NCBI RefSeq assembly: GCF_026250525.1
Contig: NZ_CP111043.1
Location: 186,001-250,000, forward strand
Length of the DNA stretch: 64,000 nucleotides
Reading direction: 5' to 3'
From: Chondrinema litorale
Lineage (GTDB): Bacteria > Bacteroidota > Bacteroidia > Cytophagales > Flammeovirgaceae
Shown here: positions 35,823-45,982 of the stretch, in pieces
Layout: every line of letters starts with the position of its first letter
Position numbering within the stretch: position 1 is the stretch's first letter
Notes under the pieces: generated by a model
Databases searched by the model: none
What the model was told of the DNA's origin: nothing
What the model saw: the letters and a program-made list of their open reading frames with translations, nothing else
Position numbers and translations under genes: made by a program

Positions 35823-37052
35823 TCACAAAGATAAAACTTTAGGGTAGCATAGATAAAATTTTTTAACAATTTTACTCAAAGCTTCAATATTTGGCAGATC
35901 CGAAGCCTTGGCAACATCTATAATCTCTCCTTTTTTGGATTTAATGAGGATATTTTGATTTTGAGAAACATAAGCTTTATTTGTTATTTTCCCTTTTGTA
36001 CAGAAAAATTTAGCATCTTCTAGAGATATTCCCATTTTTTTGGATAATGATTCTCTAATTGATGAAATATTTTTTTCTACTGACTTTTTATTAGTTAATT
36101 CCACTCTAAAAAGCCTTCTTTCTAATAACATTCTACTTAACTCAGACAGAACCTTGTCATCGTGGTCTGCCCAAACTTTAATACTACCCCAAATATCAAA
36201 ATCATCTAATCGGGCGAAGTATTCCAGATACTCAGGTTTTTCTTTAAAATCTTCGAAGCCAATACTTGCATTCAAGAAAAAACTTAATGGCTTTGAGCTA
36301 AATACATCAACACCTTTCTGAGCAAGATACTTTGCTCTTTTAATTATCTGAATGAGCATTTGCTCAGTGCTAAGCGTAGTTTTATGAAGATATACTTGCC
36401 AATACATCAACCTTCTGGCATTTAGGAAGTTTTCGATACTATATATACCTTTTTCTTCTACTACTATTTGATCGTCATGCACATCTAGCATCCGCACGAT
36501 TCTATCAAAACCGACTTTTCCTTCAATTACCCCAGTAAAGTAACAATCTCTTTGTAGGTAGTCGAGCCTATCCATATCTAACTGGCTAGACACTAATTGA
36601 TGAAAAAACTTTCTATGATAATTATTTGTGAAAATAGCGATGGCTATATCTAAGCTATTATTAAACTCATTATTGAGTTTATTCATAATAAGAATAGACA
36701 TATCTTCGTGATGAACACCTCTTAGAATACTACGCTCTAGAGCATGAGAAAAAGGTCCGTGCCCAATATCATGCAATAAGATTGCTAATAAAGCACCTTC
36801 GAACTCTTCTTCACTTATTTCTTGCCCCTTATTTCTTAATACATTTAGTGTAACTCCCATTAAATGCATTGCCCCCAAAGCATGATGGAACCTGGTATGC
36901 AATGCTCCAGGGTACACAAAGTCTGTTAGACCAAGTTGTTTTACTCTTCTAAGTCGCTGAAAATAGGGATGTTGTATTACATCAAATATTAAATCTGAAT
37001 TGATAGATATAAACCCGTAAACCGGATCATTAATGATTTTTTTTTTCTTCAT
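35823..37052 (-). CDS. HD-domain phosphohydrolase (dNTPase-like)
   Basis: The 409-residue protein has the HD superfamily metal motifs: HTRFHHALGAMHL early, LLHDIGHGPFSHALE (the HD pair) near 93, and MDRLDYLQRDC. The start HPYFQRLRRVKQLGLTDFVYPGA matches the SAMHD1/dGTPase-like class widespread in Bacteroidota. The substrate is probably a nucleotide triphosphate, but this is inference. It is the second gene of the minus-strand block, 6 bp after the FadL-like gene. Confidence 0.9.
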   Translation of the reverse strand: MKKKKIINDPVYGFISINSDLIFDVIQHPYFQRLRRVKQLGLTDFVYPGALHTRFHHALGAMHLMGVTLNVLRNKGQEISEEEFEGALLAILLHDIGHGPFSHALERSILRGVHHEDMSILIMNKLNNEFNNSLDIAIAIFTNNYHRKFFHQLVSSQLDMDRLDYLQRDCYFTGVIEGKVGFDRIVRMLDVHDDQIVVEEKGIYSIENFLNARRLMYWQVYLHKTTLSTEQMLIQIIKRAKYLAQKGVDVFSSKPLSFFLNASIGFEDFKEKPEYLEYFARLDDFDIWGSIKVWADHDDKVLSELSRMLLERRLFRVELTNKKSVEKNISSIRESLSKKMGISLEDAKFFCTKGKITNKAYVSQNQNILIKSKKGEIIDVAKASDLPNIEALSKIVKKFYLCYPKVLSL

Positions 37053-37058
37053 TAAACT

Positions 37059-38663
37059 CTAATAGAATAAACCAACTGTAAATATAGCTCTCACACGACT
37101 TTGATTTACAGAAGCAACAGGATTAACTTCTTGACCACTATTATAATCATATAATTCATAAGGTCTCACTTCTGATGTATACCTATTGGCAACAACTGCA
37201 AAATCGGTGTAAAAATCTCTCTTTCTAAGTCCTGCACCTAATGTAAAACTCATTACATCATTGCCTAGTCTATCATCAGCAGCATATGGATCTCCATAGT
37301 AGGCAAATCCACCTCTAAACCTAAACATATCCATTCTATATTCTCCACCCACTCTAAAGTTTACAATACTTTTATAAATTTCCTGAGTTACATCATTATC
37401 TCCAACAAAATCGAAACCTGCATCATAGCCATCAATCGCATATCTAGGATTATTCAACCTTGAAGAACCATAGTTTAAATATTCTATATCTGCTGTTACA
37501 AATCCATTTTTACCAAAGAAATATGCAACCCCTCCATTTATTCTCGCCGGAGTTTTTAAACTAAAATATATTTCGTCGTACAAAGCTTCTTCGCTGAAAT
37601 GATTTAAGAGAGTATAATTCTCTGTACCATCAGTATTGTATCCATCGAAAATTGTTACATTATTCCAGTAAGTGTATAATTCTTCGTCAAAAACCTCATT
37701 GAGTCTATACCAAGTTGGAGTTACTCCGCTTATGCCAAATCTCAATCTATCTGATGCTCTGTAAATAAGACCAGCTTTAAAGTTAACCCCTATTCCATTT
37801 TGTGTAAGTCTGTCAATATAAACTAACTCACTAAATGGTGAAGAAGCATCTGATACGGACTCTCTGTATTCTCTTTCTCTTGTATAGTTAATCGTTTGCA
37901 CACCAATTCCTAAACCATAATACAGTTTATCATCGTAGTTTCCACCATAAGAGAAGTTCCACTCATATTGGGCTCCTTTGGTAGTTATTTGTTCTTGCTG
38001 AAATGTTGGAAATTCTTGTGGTGTAGCAATAGGTGTGGTGTAGTTGTCAAAATTTTGAGGGTCATCATAATTAGGCCCTATTAAATAGGTAAAATACGCT
38101 AATCCTAAATAATCAAATACACCATTTTCACCTTGTTGGTCTAACTCATCCCAAGATACTCCATCTGCCTGCTGCAAAAATGAATCAACTAGCTGTGTAG
38201 AATCATTTGTACCCCTATAGGTAATGCTATTATTAAAATCGTTAATTCTACTTACACTAATGGCAAAAGAACCACCAAAGTTGCTACTCATGCCATTGCG
38301 TGCTTTTGAGAAAATAGCACCAAGAGAACCAAAGTTAAAATTAAACCTAGAATCTGTGGTAGACTCAGAAAGGTTACGAGGATAAGTATAGTAATCTGAA
38401 TTAGTATTATTAAAACCAAGAGCTGGAGATATAATAATTTCTGATCTTCTATTAAATCCTAAACCTGCTGGATTTGTAATTGCATTTGATAAATCACCTC
38501 CTATCGCCACTGAAGCCCCGCCAAATCCTTGAGTCCTTGCAGTACCTCCAAATGTAGTTTGCGAATATCTTAAAGCATCTCTGTAATATTGAGCACTAGC
38601 TTTATTAGTAAAACAGATTATTGATAATATCAACAGGGAAAAATAAAATCCGTTTTTTAACAT
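37059..38663 (-). CDS. FadL/OmpP1-like outer-membrane beta-barrel protein
   Basis: The 534-residue protein has a signal peptide ending TNKASAQ. Its mature N-terminus has the FadL-type hatch motif 'GGASVAIGGDLSNAITNPAG', then a regular series of amphipathic beta strands with aromatic girdles and a C-terminal aromatic residue. It is probably a hydrophobic-compound or lipid transporter of the outer membrane. It is the first gene of a minus-strand block leading into the HD and lpx genes. Confidence 0.78.
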   Translation of the reverse strand: MLKNGFYFSLLILSIICFTNKASAQYYRDALRYSQTTFGGTARTQGFGGASVAIGGDLSNAITNPAGLGFNRRSEIIISPALGFNNTNSDYYTYPRNLSESTTDSRFNFNFGSLGAIFSKARNGMSSNFGGSFAISVSRINDFNNSITYRGTNDSTQLVDSFLQQADGVSWDELDQQGENGVFDYLGLAYFTYLIGPNYDDPQNFDNYTTPIATPQEFPTFQQEQITTKGAQYEWNFSYGGNYDDKLYYGLGIGVQTINYTREREYRESVSDASSPFSELVYIDRLTQNGIGVNFKAGLIYRASDRLRFGISGVTPTWYRLNEVFDEELYTYWNNVTIFDGYNTDGTENYTLLNHFSEEALYDEIYFSLKTPARINGGVAYFFGKNGFVTADIEYLNYGSSRLNNPRYAIDGYDAGFDFVGDNDVTQEIYKSIVNFRVGGEYRMDMFRFRGGFAYYGDPYAADDRLGNDVMSFTLGAGLRKRDFYTDFAVVANRYTSEVRPYELYDYNSGQEVNPVASVNQSRVRAIFTVGLFY

Positions 38664-38705
38664 ATGTCTTCATTTATAATTTCAGATAATTATTTCTTAT
38701 TAAAT

Positions 38706-38736
38706 AAAAAAGCGAACTTATTAAAATAAGTTCGCT
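38706..38736 (-). terminator. rho-independent terminator of the Tyr/Gly-rich protein gene
   Basis: A 12-bp perfect stem (38711-38722 with 38725-38736) is followed on the minus strand by an uninterrupted T run. It separates this gene from the FadL-like/lpx block. Confidence 0.85.
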
Positions 38737-38759
38737 CTATTTATATAGTATTATAAATT

Positions 38760-39821
38760 TTATTGTCTACCTCTTCTAACAGGAGCACTGCTTCTGCTAG
38801 CTCCGCTTGATGAAGAACTTCTACCTGTACTGAACGAAGAAGTTGTTCTTCTTGAAGGTGAAGAGTATGAATTATTATTAAACGAATTTCTTCCAGAATT
38901 ATAATTCGAAGAGTTTCTAGTACCAAATGATGAGCTACTACTTCTACCACTTGAATAAGAAGATCTGCTATTGTTAGAATTTGTATAAGAACTAACTCTA
39001 CCGTTTGTTCTATTGTTTACCCTTTCTTGAATTTGTTCGATATTTCTTATTCTCGAGTTTGCAGCTCTGCTAGCATTAGAAGATGGAGTGTAAGAAGAAA
39101 TTTTATTAGAATTTACAGTTCTGTCACTGTATCTAGAGTAAGCAGCATTACCTCTGCTAATTCTATTTTCTACACTTCTTACATTATTTTCGATTACTAC
39201 AACAGTTGGTCTTCTAGAATATCTGTTATAATATCCCATACCTCCATAGTAACCATAACCATAGTACGATGCATAATATGGATCGTAATAAGGGCTATAA
39301 AATGGATCATAGTAAGGTGAACCATAACCCATGTTGTACATTCCATACATACTTCCAAAGCCTAAGCTCATAGAAAGTCCCCTTCTAAAACCTCTATTAT
39401 ATGCCCATGGATTTGAATAACCTGAATAATATGGACTAAAGAATGGATCGTTAAATCTAGAATAAGCGCCATTATAGCCATAATATGGATTACCATAATA
39501 GCCATATGGGTTATTTACATAGTTAGAACCGAAGACATAATTTTCGTCATATATATTATCAAGCTGATCCTCAGAATAATAGTTATAGCTACTGTTTTCA
39601 ACAATAGCATCACCATTATAATCAGGATTGGCATATTTAGAAGTTGAATTTTCCTGAAAATTTACGCTAGGTTTTATTCTTACATCATCTGATATAGAAG
39701 CTGGTGTGCTTCTGTCAGTTGTGAAAAAATAAGTATCATCCCACTCCTGCGATACCTGAGCAAAAGAAGATGCTCCTGTAAACAGAAAAGAGACTGTTAA
39801 TAATTTTATAAATGTTTTCAT
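38760..39821 (-). CDS. Tyr/Gly/Ser/Arg-rich exported low-complexity protein
   Basis: The preferred start is ATG at 39819-39821, which gives a clean signal peptide (MKTFIKLLTVSFLFTGASSFAQ); the frame stays open 50 codons further upstream but that part has no exported character. The mature protein of about 330 residues has an acidic Asn-rich start, a Tyr/Gly/Pro-rich middle (PYYDPFYSPYYDPYYASYYG) and an Arg/Ser/Asn-rich C-terminal part. No enzyme motif exists. Such composition suits an envelope or matrix protein that self-associates, but no role is known to me. Confidence 0.7.
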   Translation of the reverse strand: MKTFIKLLTVSFLFTGASSFAQVSQEWDDTYFFTTDRSTPASISDDVRIKPSVNFQENSTSKYANPDYNGDAIVENSSYNYYSEDQLDNIYDENYVFGSNYVNNPYGYYGNPYYGYNGAYSRFNDPFFSPYYSGYSNPWAYNRGFRRGLSMSLGFGSMYGMYNMGYGSPYYDPFYSPYYDPYYASYYGYGYYGGMGYYNRYSRRPTVVVIENNVRSVENRISRGNAAYSRYSDRTVNSNKISSYTPSSNASRAANSRIRNIEQIQERVNNRTNGRVSSYTNSNNSRSSYSSGRSSSSSFGTRNSSNYNSGRNSFNNNSYSSPSRRTTSSFSTGRSSSSSGASRSSAPVRRGRQ

Positions 39822-40013
39822 AGTGTATGAACAGTTAATAAAAGCACTTAGTTTACTTGAAAGGCCTGCTAAAAAAAACATATATTTGCCCTTCGTTATA
39901 ATTAATGACACTAAATGTACTAAAAAGGTTGTAATACTAACAAATATAACGTTTAGTATTGTACCAATCAATTATAGTAACAATTTATATTAAAAATCAA
40001 TTCGAATTTAAAA

Positions 40014-41489
40014 ATGGCAAAAGGGATACCAAAAAGAAGTGAAAATTACCCAATATGGTATCAGGAGTTGGTTAAAAGAGCCGATTTAGCTGAAACCTCT
40101 TCTGTAAGAGGCTGTTACGTAATTAAGCCTTACGGATTTGCAATATGGGAAAAAATGCAGGCAGCTTTAGACAAAATGTTTAAAGACACTGGGCACACAA
40201 ACGCGTACTTTCCTTTATTTATACCGAAATCTTTTTTAAGCAAAGAGGCAGATCACGTTGAGGGCTTTGCTAAAGAATGCGCGGTAGTTACACATTACAG
40301 ATTAAAAAATTCTGATGATGGTAACGGTGTAGTGGTAGACCCCGAAGCCAAACTTGAAGAAGAGCTTATAGTAAGACCTACTTCTGAAACAGTTATTTGG
40401 AGTACATACAAAAACTGGATTCAATCTTATAGAGATTTGCCGTTGCTAATTAACCAATGGGCAAATGTTGTAAGGTGGGAAATGAGAACTAGACCATTCT
40501 TAAGAACTGCTGAATTTTTATGGCAAGAAGGCCACACAGCACATGCTACGAAAGCTGAGGCAATAGAAGAAACAGAAAGAATGCTAGGTGTTTATGCCAC
40601 TTTTGCAGAAGAGTTTTTAGGATTACCAGTAATAAAAGGGACTAAAACTGCATACGAAAGATTTGCAGGTGCAGAAGATACTTTATGTATCGAGGCAATG
40701 ATGCAAGATGGCAAGGCATTACAAGCTGGTACTTCTCACTTCTTAGGACAGAATTTCGCAAAAGCTTTTGATGTACAATTCCTAAATAAAGACAATAAAC
40801 AAGAACTAGTTTGGGGTACATCTTGGGGTGTAAGTACTAGATTAATGGGTGCATTAATTATGGGGCATTCAGATGATGATGGACTTGTTTTACCTCCAAA
40901 ACTAGCACCTATCCATGTTGTTATAGTACCTATTTACAAGAGTGATGATCAGCTTCAAGCTATTTCTGAAAAAGCTGCGCAGATCAAAAAAACACTCGAA
41001 GCCAAAGGGCTTACTGTTAAATTTGACGATAGAGATACCTACAAACCAGGCTACAAATTTAATGAGTGGGAACTAAAAGGTGTACCAGTAAGATTAGCTA
41101 TGGGCCCTCGCGATTTGGAAAATGGAACAGTAGAGATTGCCAGAAGAGACACCAAAGAAAAACAGATGGCTAATTTCGATGAAGCAGAAGCTATTGTAAT
41201 AGATTTGATGGATAAAATCCAGAAAAACATCTACCAAAAAGCACTCGATTTTAGAATCGAAAACACCAGAACAGCAGATACGTTTGATGAATTTAAACAA
41301 CTGCTCAAAACCAAAGGTGGCTTTATAAAAGCTCATTGGGATGGCACCACTGAAACTGAGCTTAAAATAAAAGAAAAAACCAAAGCTACTATCAGATGTA
41401 TCCCTTTTGATGAACCTGAAGAAGAAGGCGTTTGCATCTACTCAGGTAAACCATCTAAAAGAAGAGTACTGTTTGCTGTAGCATATTAA
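40014..41489 (+). CDS. proS: prolyl-tRNA synthetase, archaeal/eukaryotic-like type
   Basis: The 491 residues lack the inserted editing domain of the E. coli type. Class II motifs are visible: motif 1 region [17 protein letters not shown], motif 2 [25 protein letters not shown] and motif 3 [19 protein letters not shown]. The anticodon-binding domain and the C-terminal extension ending FAVAY complete the type-3 layout. It charges tRNA-Pro. It is a single gene with a strong terminator. Confidence 0.97.
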   Translation: MAKGIPKRSENYPIWYQELVKRADLAETSSVRGCYVIKPYGFAIWEKMQAALDKMFKDTGHTNAYFPLFIPKSFLSKEADHVEGFAKECAVVTHYRLKNSDDGNGVVVDPEAKLEEELIVRPTSETVIWSTYKNWIQSYRDLPLLINQWANVVRWEMRTRPFLRTAEFLWQEGHTAHATKAEAIEETERMLGVYATFAEEFLGLPVIKGTKTAYERFAGAEDTLCIEAMMQDGKALQAGTSHFLGQNFAKAFDVQFLNKDNKQELVWGTSWGVSTRLMGALIMGHSDDDGLVLPPKLAPIHVVIVPIYKSDDQLQAISEKAAQIKKTLEAKGLTVKFDDRDTYKPGYKFNEWELKGVPVRLAMGPRDLENGTVEIARRDTKEKQMANFDEAEAIVIDLMDKIQKNIYQKALDFRIENTRTADTFDEFKQLLKTKGGFIKAHWDGTTETELKIKEKTKATIRCIPFDEPEEEGVCIYSGKPSKRRVLFAVAY

Positions 41490-41505
41490 ACAGGATTTTT
41501 AACTT

Positions 41506-41543
41506 AAAAAAGCACTTTATGACATAGTCTAAAGTGCTTTTTT
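41506..41543 (+). terminator. rho-independent terminator of proS
   Basis: A 14-bp perfect stem (AAAAAAGCACTTTA with its complement) with a 10-nt loop is followed by a T run. Confidence 0.9.
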
Positions 41544-41655
41544 TGTTTACAATGTTTCTATTTTTATCCCTTTTACTGGCTTTTTTCTCATAATTACCGT
41601 TACTTTTAATGTTCCTATTTTTTGAGCTGTTGTTACAGGATATTTTTTAGACTGA

Positions 41656-43860
41656 GTGATCATGAAGACAAGTTTCAATGATATTTTTATTTCTTATGGT
41701 AGAGGTAGTGAAAATAGTCCAGGAAGTAAAAGTTTCTCCATTAAACTACACCAAATACTAGAGTCTAAGGGATTTGATGTCTGGCTTGACAACGAAGATA
41801 TCCCCCATGCTGTAGATTATCAGAAAGAAATAAACGAAGGTATAAAAAACACCAAAAACTTTATTTTTATAATTTCTCCACATTCGGTAGCTTCCGTTTA
41901 CTGCCTTAAAGAAGTCGACTTAGCAGTTGAACTCAACAAAAGGATTATTCCAATTCTTCACATTACTCCCGAAAAAAAACTTTTAGAAGACAGCCTTCAT
42001 CCTGTTATAAAAAAATTGAATTGGGTTTATTTCGATGAGGAAACCCAATTCGATAAATCTATAGCACAATTAGAAAATGCTATTTCTACAGATCAAGATC
42101 ATCTTTCTAGACACACAGAATACACTTCTCAAGCTGTAAACTGGCAAGAAAATGACAGGAATATCGACTTGCTTATTCGTGGAGGAGCATTAAAAAAAGC
42201 AGAAAAATGGCTTAAAGAGGCAAAGATCACTCAAAAAGAACCTGCTCCTTCTAAGATTCAAGAAGAATACATTATAAAATCTAGGAAAGATAGCAATTTT
42301 AGAATGTTCAGAAGAATTGCGGCCATAGTCGTTTTTATTCTGGTAAGCTCTACTCTATCGTTGGCTTTATACTACAGCCAACAAGAAAAGATTGCTACCG
42401 CAGAAGCTTTATTAAACTTGCGAAAAGCAACTTCTAATGAATTGATTGCAAAAGCTAGTGCCATCCAATGCGAAGAATCTGAGGAAGCAGGACTAAAAGT
42501 TGCAGCATTGGCTTATGAAGCAGATACCACAAACTTAATGGCAAAAACAGCTTTGTATGATGCTTATTACAAAACCTTTACTGCCGAAGCAAATGAGAAA
42601 AGCATTAGCAATTGGAGCGACAAAACTCAGCAAAATACCGATGGTTTATATGCAGAATTAGGTGGCAATAACGAAATAAACATCTACAATGAAAACGGAG
42701 AGCGTTATGCTACTTTCAAAACAGCAAAAAATATTCAGGGAGTTTACATGGATACTGCTGAAGATATAGTTTATGCAAAAACAGATCAGGGAGAAACACT
42801 AGCTTACCACCTCAATACAGATTGGATTTTAAAAAACATGGATAATAAATCTGTACCTCAGTTAGATCAAAAGCAGTTAAAAAAATATGGTATAAGAGCA
42901 GACTTAAACACAAGATTAGAAAGTAAACTTTCAGGATTTAAATCAGAAGCTAGATCGAGAAAAGAGAGCAGTTCGGTTACACCAAGCAGTTCTACTCAAC
43001 AATCTCAGCAAAAAGAGGAAAACACAAAAAGCAGTACTACCCAAAACAACCAACCTACTACATCATCAAATTCAAACAGTACAAATGATGTAAAAGAAAC
43101 CATTACTAATTTATTCGAGAGTAAAGATAGAGCTGTAATTTCAGAAGCTTTTAAAGCACAGTTACAGAAATATCAAAATGCTATGGATAATGAGAAAATA
43201 GCAGCAGCAGAAGAGCTTTACAAAATTGCTAACTATGCTTATGAAGTATTTCCTGATCAGAATGACATTAAAAATGCTTTAACTAGAAGTATCGTTTATC
43301 TCGCAAATGAAAACCTCGCCAAAAATAATAATGATCAAGCGATTAACTTGGCCAATAAAGGTTTAGAACTCACACCAAATTTTGCTGCTTTAGAAAAAAT
43401 AAAGATTTCTGCATTGCTAAAAAGTAACAATCTAACCGAAGCACAAAAAATGGCGGAGCCCTTACTCAACAAAACGAATAATGGTGCGACTTTAAAGGAA
43501 CAACTTATTAAAGAAATAGAGGAGGATAAAATAACTGGTAGAATAACTACAGCTCAACAGCGCTTTCAAAAATTGTTGACAACCCCATTAGAAGTTCAAG
43601 GCATTCTAATAAACGATCGATCTGAAGTAACAACAAATGCAGAGGTAAGCCTGAAAATTTATGCAAGCGGTGCTAGCGAAATGATGATTTCAAATACACC
43701 TCAATTTAATGATGGTTCAACTTGGGAAAGATTTCAAAGCACAAAACAATGGAAGTTACAGCAAGGCCAAGGCAAAAAAACTGTCTATATTAAATTTAAG
43801 GATTCCAACGGAAATGTGTCTGCTGTGTATCAGCAATCAATTTTGCTAACCAGATATTAA
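41656..43860 (+). CDS. membrane-spanning TIR-domain protein with TPR-like and Ig-like regions
   Basis: The protein has 734 residues. Residues 7-142 form a TIR domain (NDIFISYGRG, VWLDNEDIP, FIISPHSVASVYCLKEVDLA); Glu86 aligns with the catalytic Glu of NAD-cleaving TIRs. A helical linker (about 168-212, KKAEKWLKEAK...EYIIKSRK) is shared with bacterial TIR-WD40 proteins. One membrane helix follows (219-240). The rest is predicted outside the cytoplasm: a helical start, a degenerate WD40-like stretch (to about 410), a Ser/Gln-rich linker, TPR-like helices (about 480-630) and a C-terminal Ig-like domain with TKQWKLQQGQGKKTVYIKFKDSNGN. It is flanked by terminators. I infer a receptor with cytosolic TIR output; NADase activity and trigger are unknown. 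Confidence 0.85.
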   Translation: MIMKTSFNDIFISYGRGSENSPGSKSFSIKLHQILESKGFDVWLDNEDIPHAVDYQKEINEGIKNTKNFIFIISPHSVASVYCLKEVDLAVELNKRIIPILHITPEKKLLEDSLHPVIKKLNWVYFDEETQFDKSIAQLENAISTDQDHLSRHTEYTSQAVNWQENDRNIDLLIRGGALKKAEKWLKEAKITQKEPAPSKIQEEYIIKSRKDSNFRMFRRIAAIVVFILVSSTLSLALYYSQQEKIATAEALLNLRKATSNELIAKASAIQCEESEEAGLKVAALAYEADTTNLMAKTALYDAYYKTFTAEANEKSISNWSDKTQQNTDGLYAELGGNNEINIYNENGERYATFKTAKNIQGVYMDTAEDIVYAKTDQGETLAYHLNTDWILKNMDNKSVPQLDQKQLKKYGIRADLNTRLESKLSGFKSEARSRKESSSVTPSSSTQQSQQKEENTKSSTTQNNQPTTSSNSNSTNDVKETITNLFESKDRAVISEAFKAQLQKYQNAMDNEKIAAAEELYKIANYAYEVFPDQNDIKNALTRSIVYLANENLAKNNNDQAINLANKGLELTPNFAALEKIKISALLKSNNLTEAQKMAEPLLNKTNNGATLKEQLIKEIEEDKITGRITTAQQRFQKLLTTPLEVQGILINDRSEVTTNAEVSLKIYASGASEMMISNTPQFNDGSTWERFQSTKQWKLQQGQGKKTVYIKFKDSNGNVSAVYQQSILLTRY

Positions 43861-43871
43861 TTAAACTTAAA

Positions 43872-43926
43872 AAAAGCCCTTTGCTAACAAGTAGAAAACT
43901 TTCTAACAAAAGGCTTTTGTTTTTTT
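43872..43926 (+). terminator. terminator after the TIR gene
   Basis: A 12-bp stem with one mismatch (43872-43883 with 43907-43918) and a 23-nt loop precedes a T-rich run. It may also serve the convergent DUF3857 gene. Confidence 0.6.
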
Positions 43927-43950
43927 AACTGAATAAAGTAACAAATGCAA

Positions 43951-45936
43951 TTATTCAGACTTACTAATTCTTTTTATAATAATAGGTTGCTCAAGTTTAT
44001 TTATAATATCGGTATAAAGACTTTTTAAATCCTGATAATATTCAGGCTCAACCACTGGCGAAGCAATTAATAATGTATTAGATAATTGAAATTGCTTTAC
44101 TGATTCAACAAAACTGCTATTGTAACTAAACCCTACCTTGTCTTCTGCAATTTGAAATTTATCAGACTCTGGATACTCCATTAACTCAAAGCCCTCTGGT
44201 ACAGCAAAAGAAGTTCTGAATTCATATAAAGTTTTAATACTATAATCTACCGGATATGTTCTTACTGGATGTTTAAATGGATTTTCGGTTATTTTACCGA
44301 ATACAATAGGATTGATATATAACATATCTGCTGAAGCATCTCCAAGATTAATTGTATAAGTTATTCTGAATGGCTCATCTAAATCATCATCAAGATTTCT
44401 AATAGATAGATCTTCTACTTGTTCAGATTCAATTATTTTCTTCTTAAATACATCTTCTCCTTGTCCATAAATCTCTCTATACTCCACAGCCGCATATAAA
44501 GATGCCGCAATATTTACTTTTGCTTTTAGAGTTTCAGTTTCTGCATCATATAAAATATTTGAGAAAGTAACTACACGGTACAAAGAACCTTTTTCACTTA
44601 AGGTAATGGCAAAAGATGTATTCTTTTTTACTAATAAACCTCTACCATTTCTACATTCATAAGGCAACATAGCAAATGGTAAAAATCGTCTTGTAGCATC
44701 AACTAAAACGTAATTATCATTATTGCTAATAACAATAGCAGTATAATTAAACTCATCTATAAATGGATAATTAAAATCGACTAAACCATTATCTCTTGTA
44801 CTTATCAATAACGGATAAGCTTCTATACCAGCGGCATCCAACATGTTTAAGAGTGTTAGGTTAATTGCAGTACAATTGCCTTCTCTCTTCATTTCAAAAT
44901 CTTTATACTCATCAGAAGGATACATTCCATAATCTCCGTCCCATTTATAATTTTCTTTTACATATTTATGTATCGCTTTAGCTTTTTCAATATCATCAGA
45001 TAAACCTGCCGTTATTTGACTAATCAGATTTTTATCTACTTTCATTTTTAGGAATCTACCAAAACTTGATTCTTTAGTTAAACGCTTAATGAGTTCTTCC
45101 CAACTAGACATGTAAGACACCGAACCTCTATTTGGATAGTTTATTTTTGTTAGCTGAAATTCTACTTTAGAAATATAATCGCTTTTGGCTGTCATGTAAG
45201 CTTCTTCATAAAAAGCAGGTATGTCTTTAGCCATCCACTTATAGTTCATATCTTTGTATTCCATCCCATTAAACCTCTTTTCTGCCCGATCTAAAAATGG
45301 CTCACTATTTTTAATTTCTATTGAACCTTTTTTATTGATGGCATATTCGAAAAATGGTGGCATATATACTTCATACATACTCAGTTTTACTGGTATTGCT
45401 TTTTGAAAATTCCAATCTTCTAAGTTTGCAACAAAGGGGCTTTCTACTTTGTAATAGATATCTATAATTGAACCTACTTGAGCCTTGGGTAAGGTAAATT
45501 TTTTCAGGATGTATTTCTCTTCTAAATCTTCTTCATAAACTTCTCCCGGACTAAGCTTAGTTCGCAAAACAGAGCCGTTTTCAAGGTTATACGTATAGGC
45601 TACAACTTCTTTCAAAACCTCCATACTTCTGTTATCCTTTTTATAAAGTGGAATTACAACATCAGCATATTCCAATCCATCTTTTTTGTAAATCTGAATT
45701 CTAGATTTACGCTCAAAACGAATCATAAAACCTTGATAATCATCATAAAAAAAGGAAGATCTGCCCTTATCAGATAGGTAAGCCGCTGGTGCAGTTGAAT
45801 CGATATCACAGATTGTTTTCTCTAGGTCTTCTTTGGTAACCAACTCAAAATCAGGAGGATTTGCATTTGAATAAGCTGGTAAAATAGGTAGTAGTAGAAT
45901 TGCAATAAGCAAAACTCTCTTTGAAAGTTTGTTCAT
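43951..45936 (-). CDS. DUF3857/transglutaminase-like exported protein
   Basis: The 661-residue protein has a signal peptide ending PAYSNA. The first half matches DUF3857 (FERKSRIQIYKKDGLEYADVVIPLY, ILKKFTLPKAQVGSIIDIYYKVESP). The second has a transglutaminase-like core with REGNCTAINLTLLNML supplying the Cys, preceded by IHKYVKENYKWDGDYG; the usual His/Asp positions fall around DEFNYTAIV and VDATRRFLPF. The C-terminal part is a beta-rich DUF3858-like tail. Such proteins are common in Bacteroidota; role and substrate are unknown. Separate from the kinase gene upstream by 46 bp. Confidence 0.87.
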   Translation of the reverse strand: MNKLSKRVLLIAILLLPILPAYSNANPPDFELVTKEDLEKTICDIDSTAPAAYLSDKGRSSFFYDDYQGFMIRFERKSRIQIYKKDGLEYADVVIPLYKKDNRSMEVLKEVVAYTYNLENGSVLRTKLSPGEVYEEDLEEKYILKKFTLPKAQVGSIIDIYYKVESPFVANLEDWNFQKAIPVKLSMYEVYMPPFFEYAINKKGSIEIKNSEPFLDRAEKRFNGMEYKDMNYKWMAKDIPAFYEEAYMTAKSDYISKVEFQLTKINYPNRGSVSYMSSWEELIKRLTKESSFGRFLKMKVDKNLISQITAGLSDDIEKAKAIHKYVKENYKWDGDYGMYPSDEYKDFEMKREGNCTAINLTLLNMLDAAGIEAYPLLISTRDNGLVDFNYPFIDEFNYTAIVISNNDNYVLVDATRRFLPFAMLPYECRNGRGLLVKKNTSFAITLSEKGSLYRVVTFSNILYDAETETLKAKVNIAASLYAAVEYREIYGQGEDVFKKKIIESEQVEDLSIRNLDDDLDEPFRITYTINLGDASADMLYINPIVFGKITENPFKHPVRTYPVDYSIKTLYEFRTSFAVPEGFELMEYPESDKFQIAEDKVGFSYNSSFVESVKQFQLSNTLLIASPVVEPEYYQDLKSLYTDIINKLEQPIIIKRISKSE

Positions 45937-45982
45937 TAGTGATAGTATTTAAAATATAGTATTAGTGTTATTTAAATAGATA

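Noticed and set aside
38741..38950. 69-codon frame overlapping the 3' end of the Tyr/Gly-rich protein gene
   Set aside because: It is another reading frame of the Ser/Arg-rich repeats and includes the gene's end and part of the terminator gap; low-complexity artefact.
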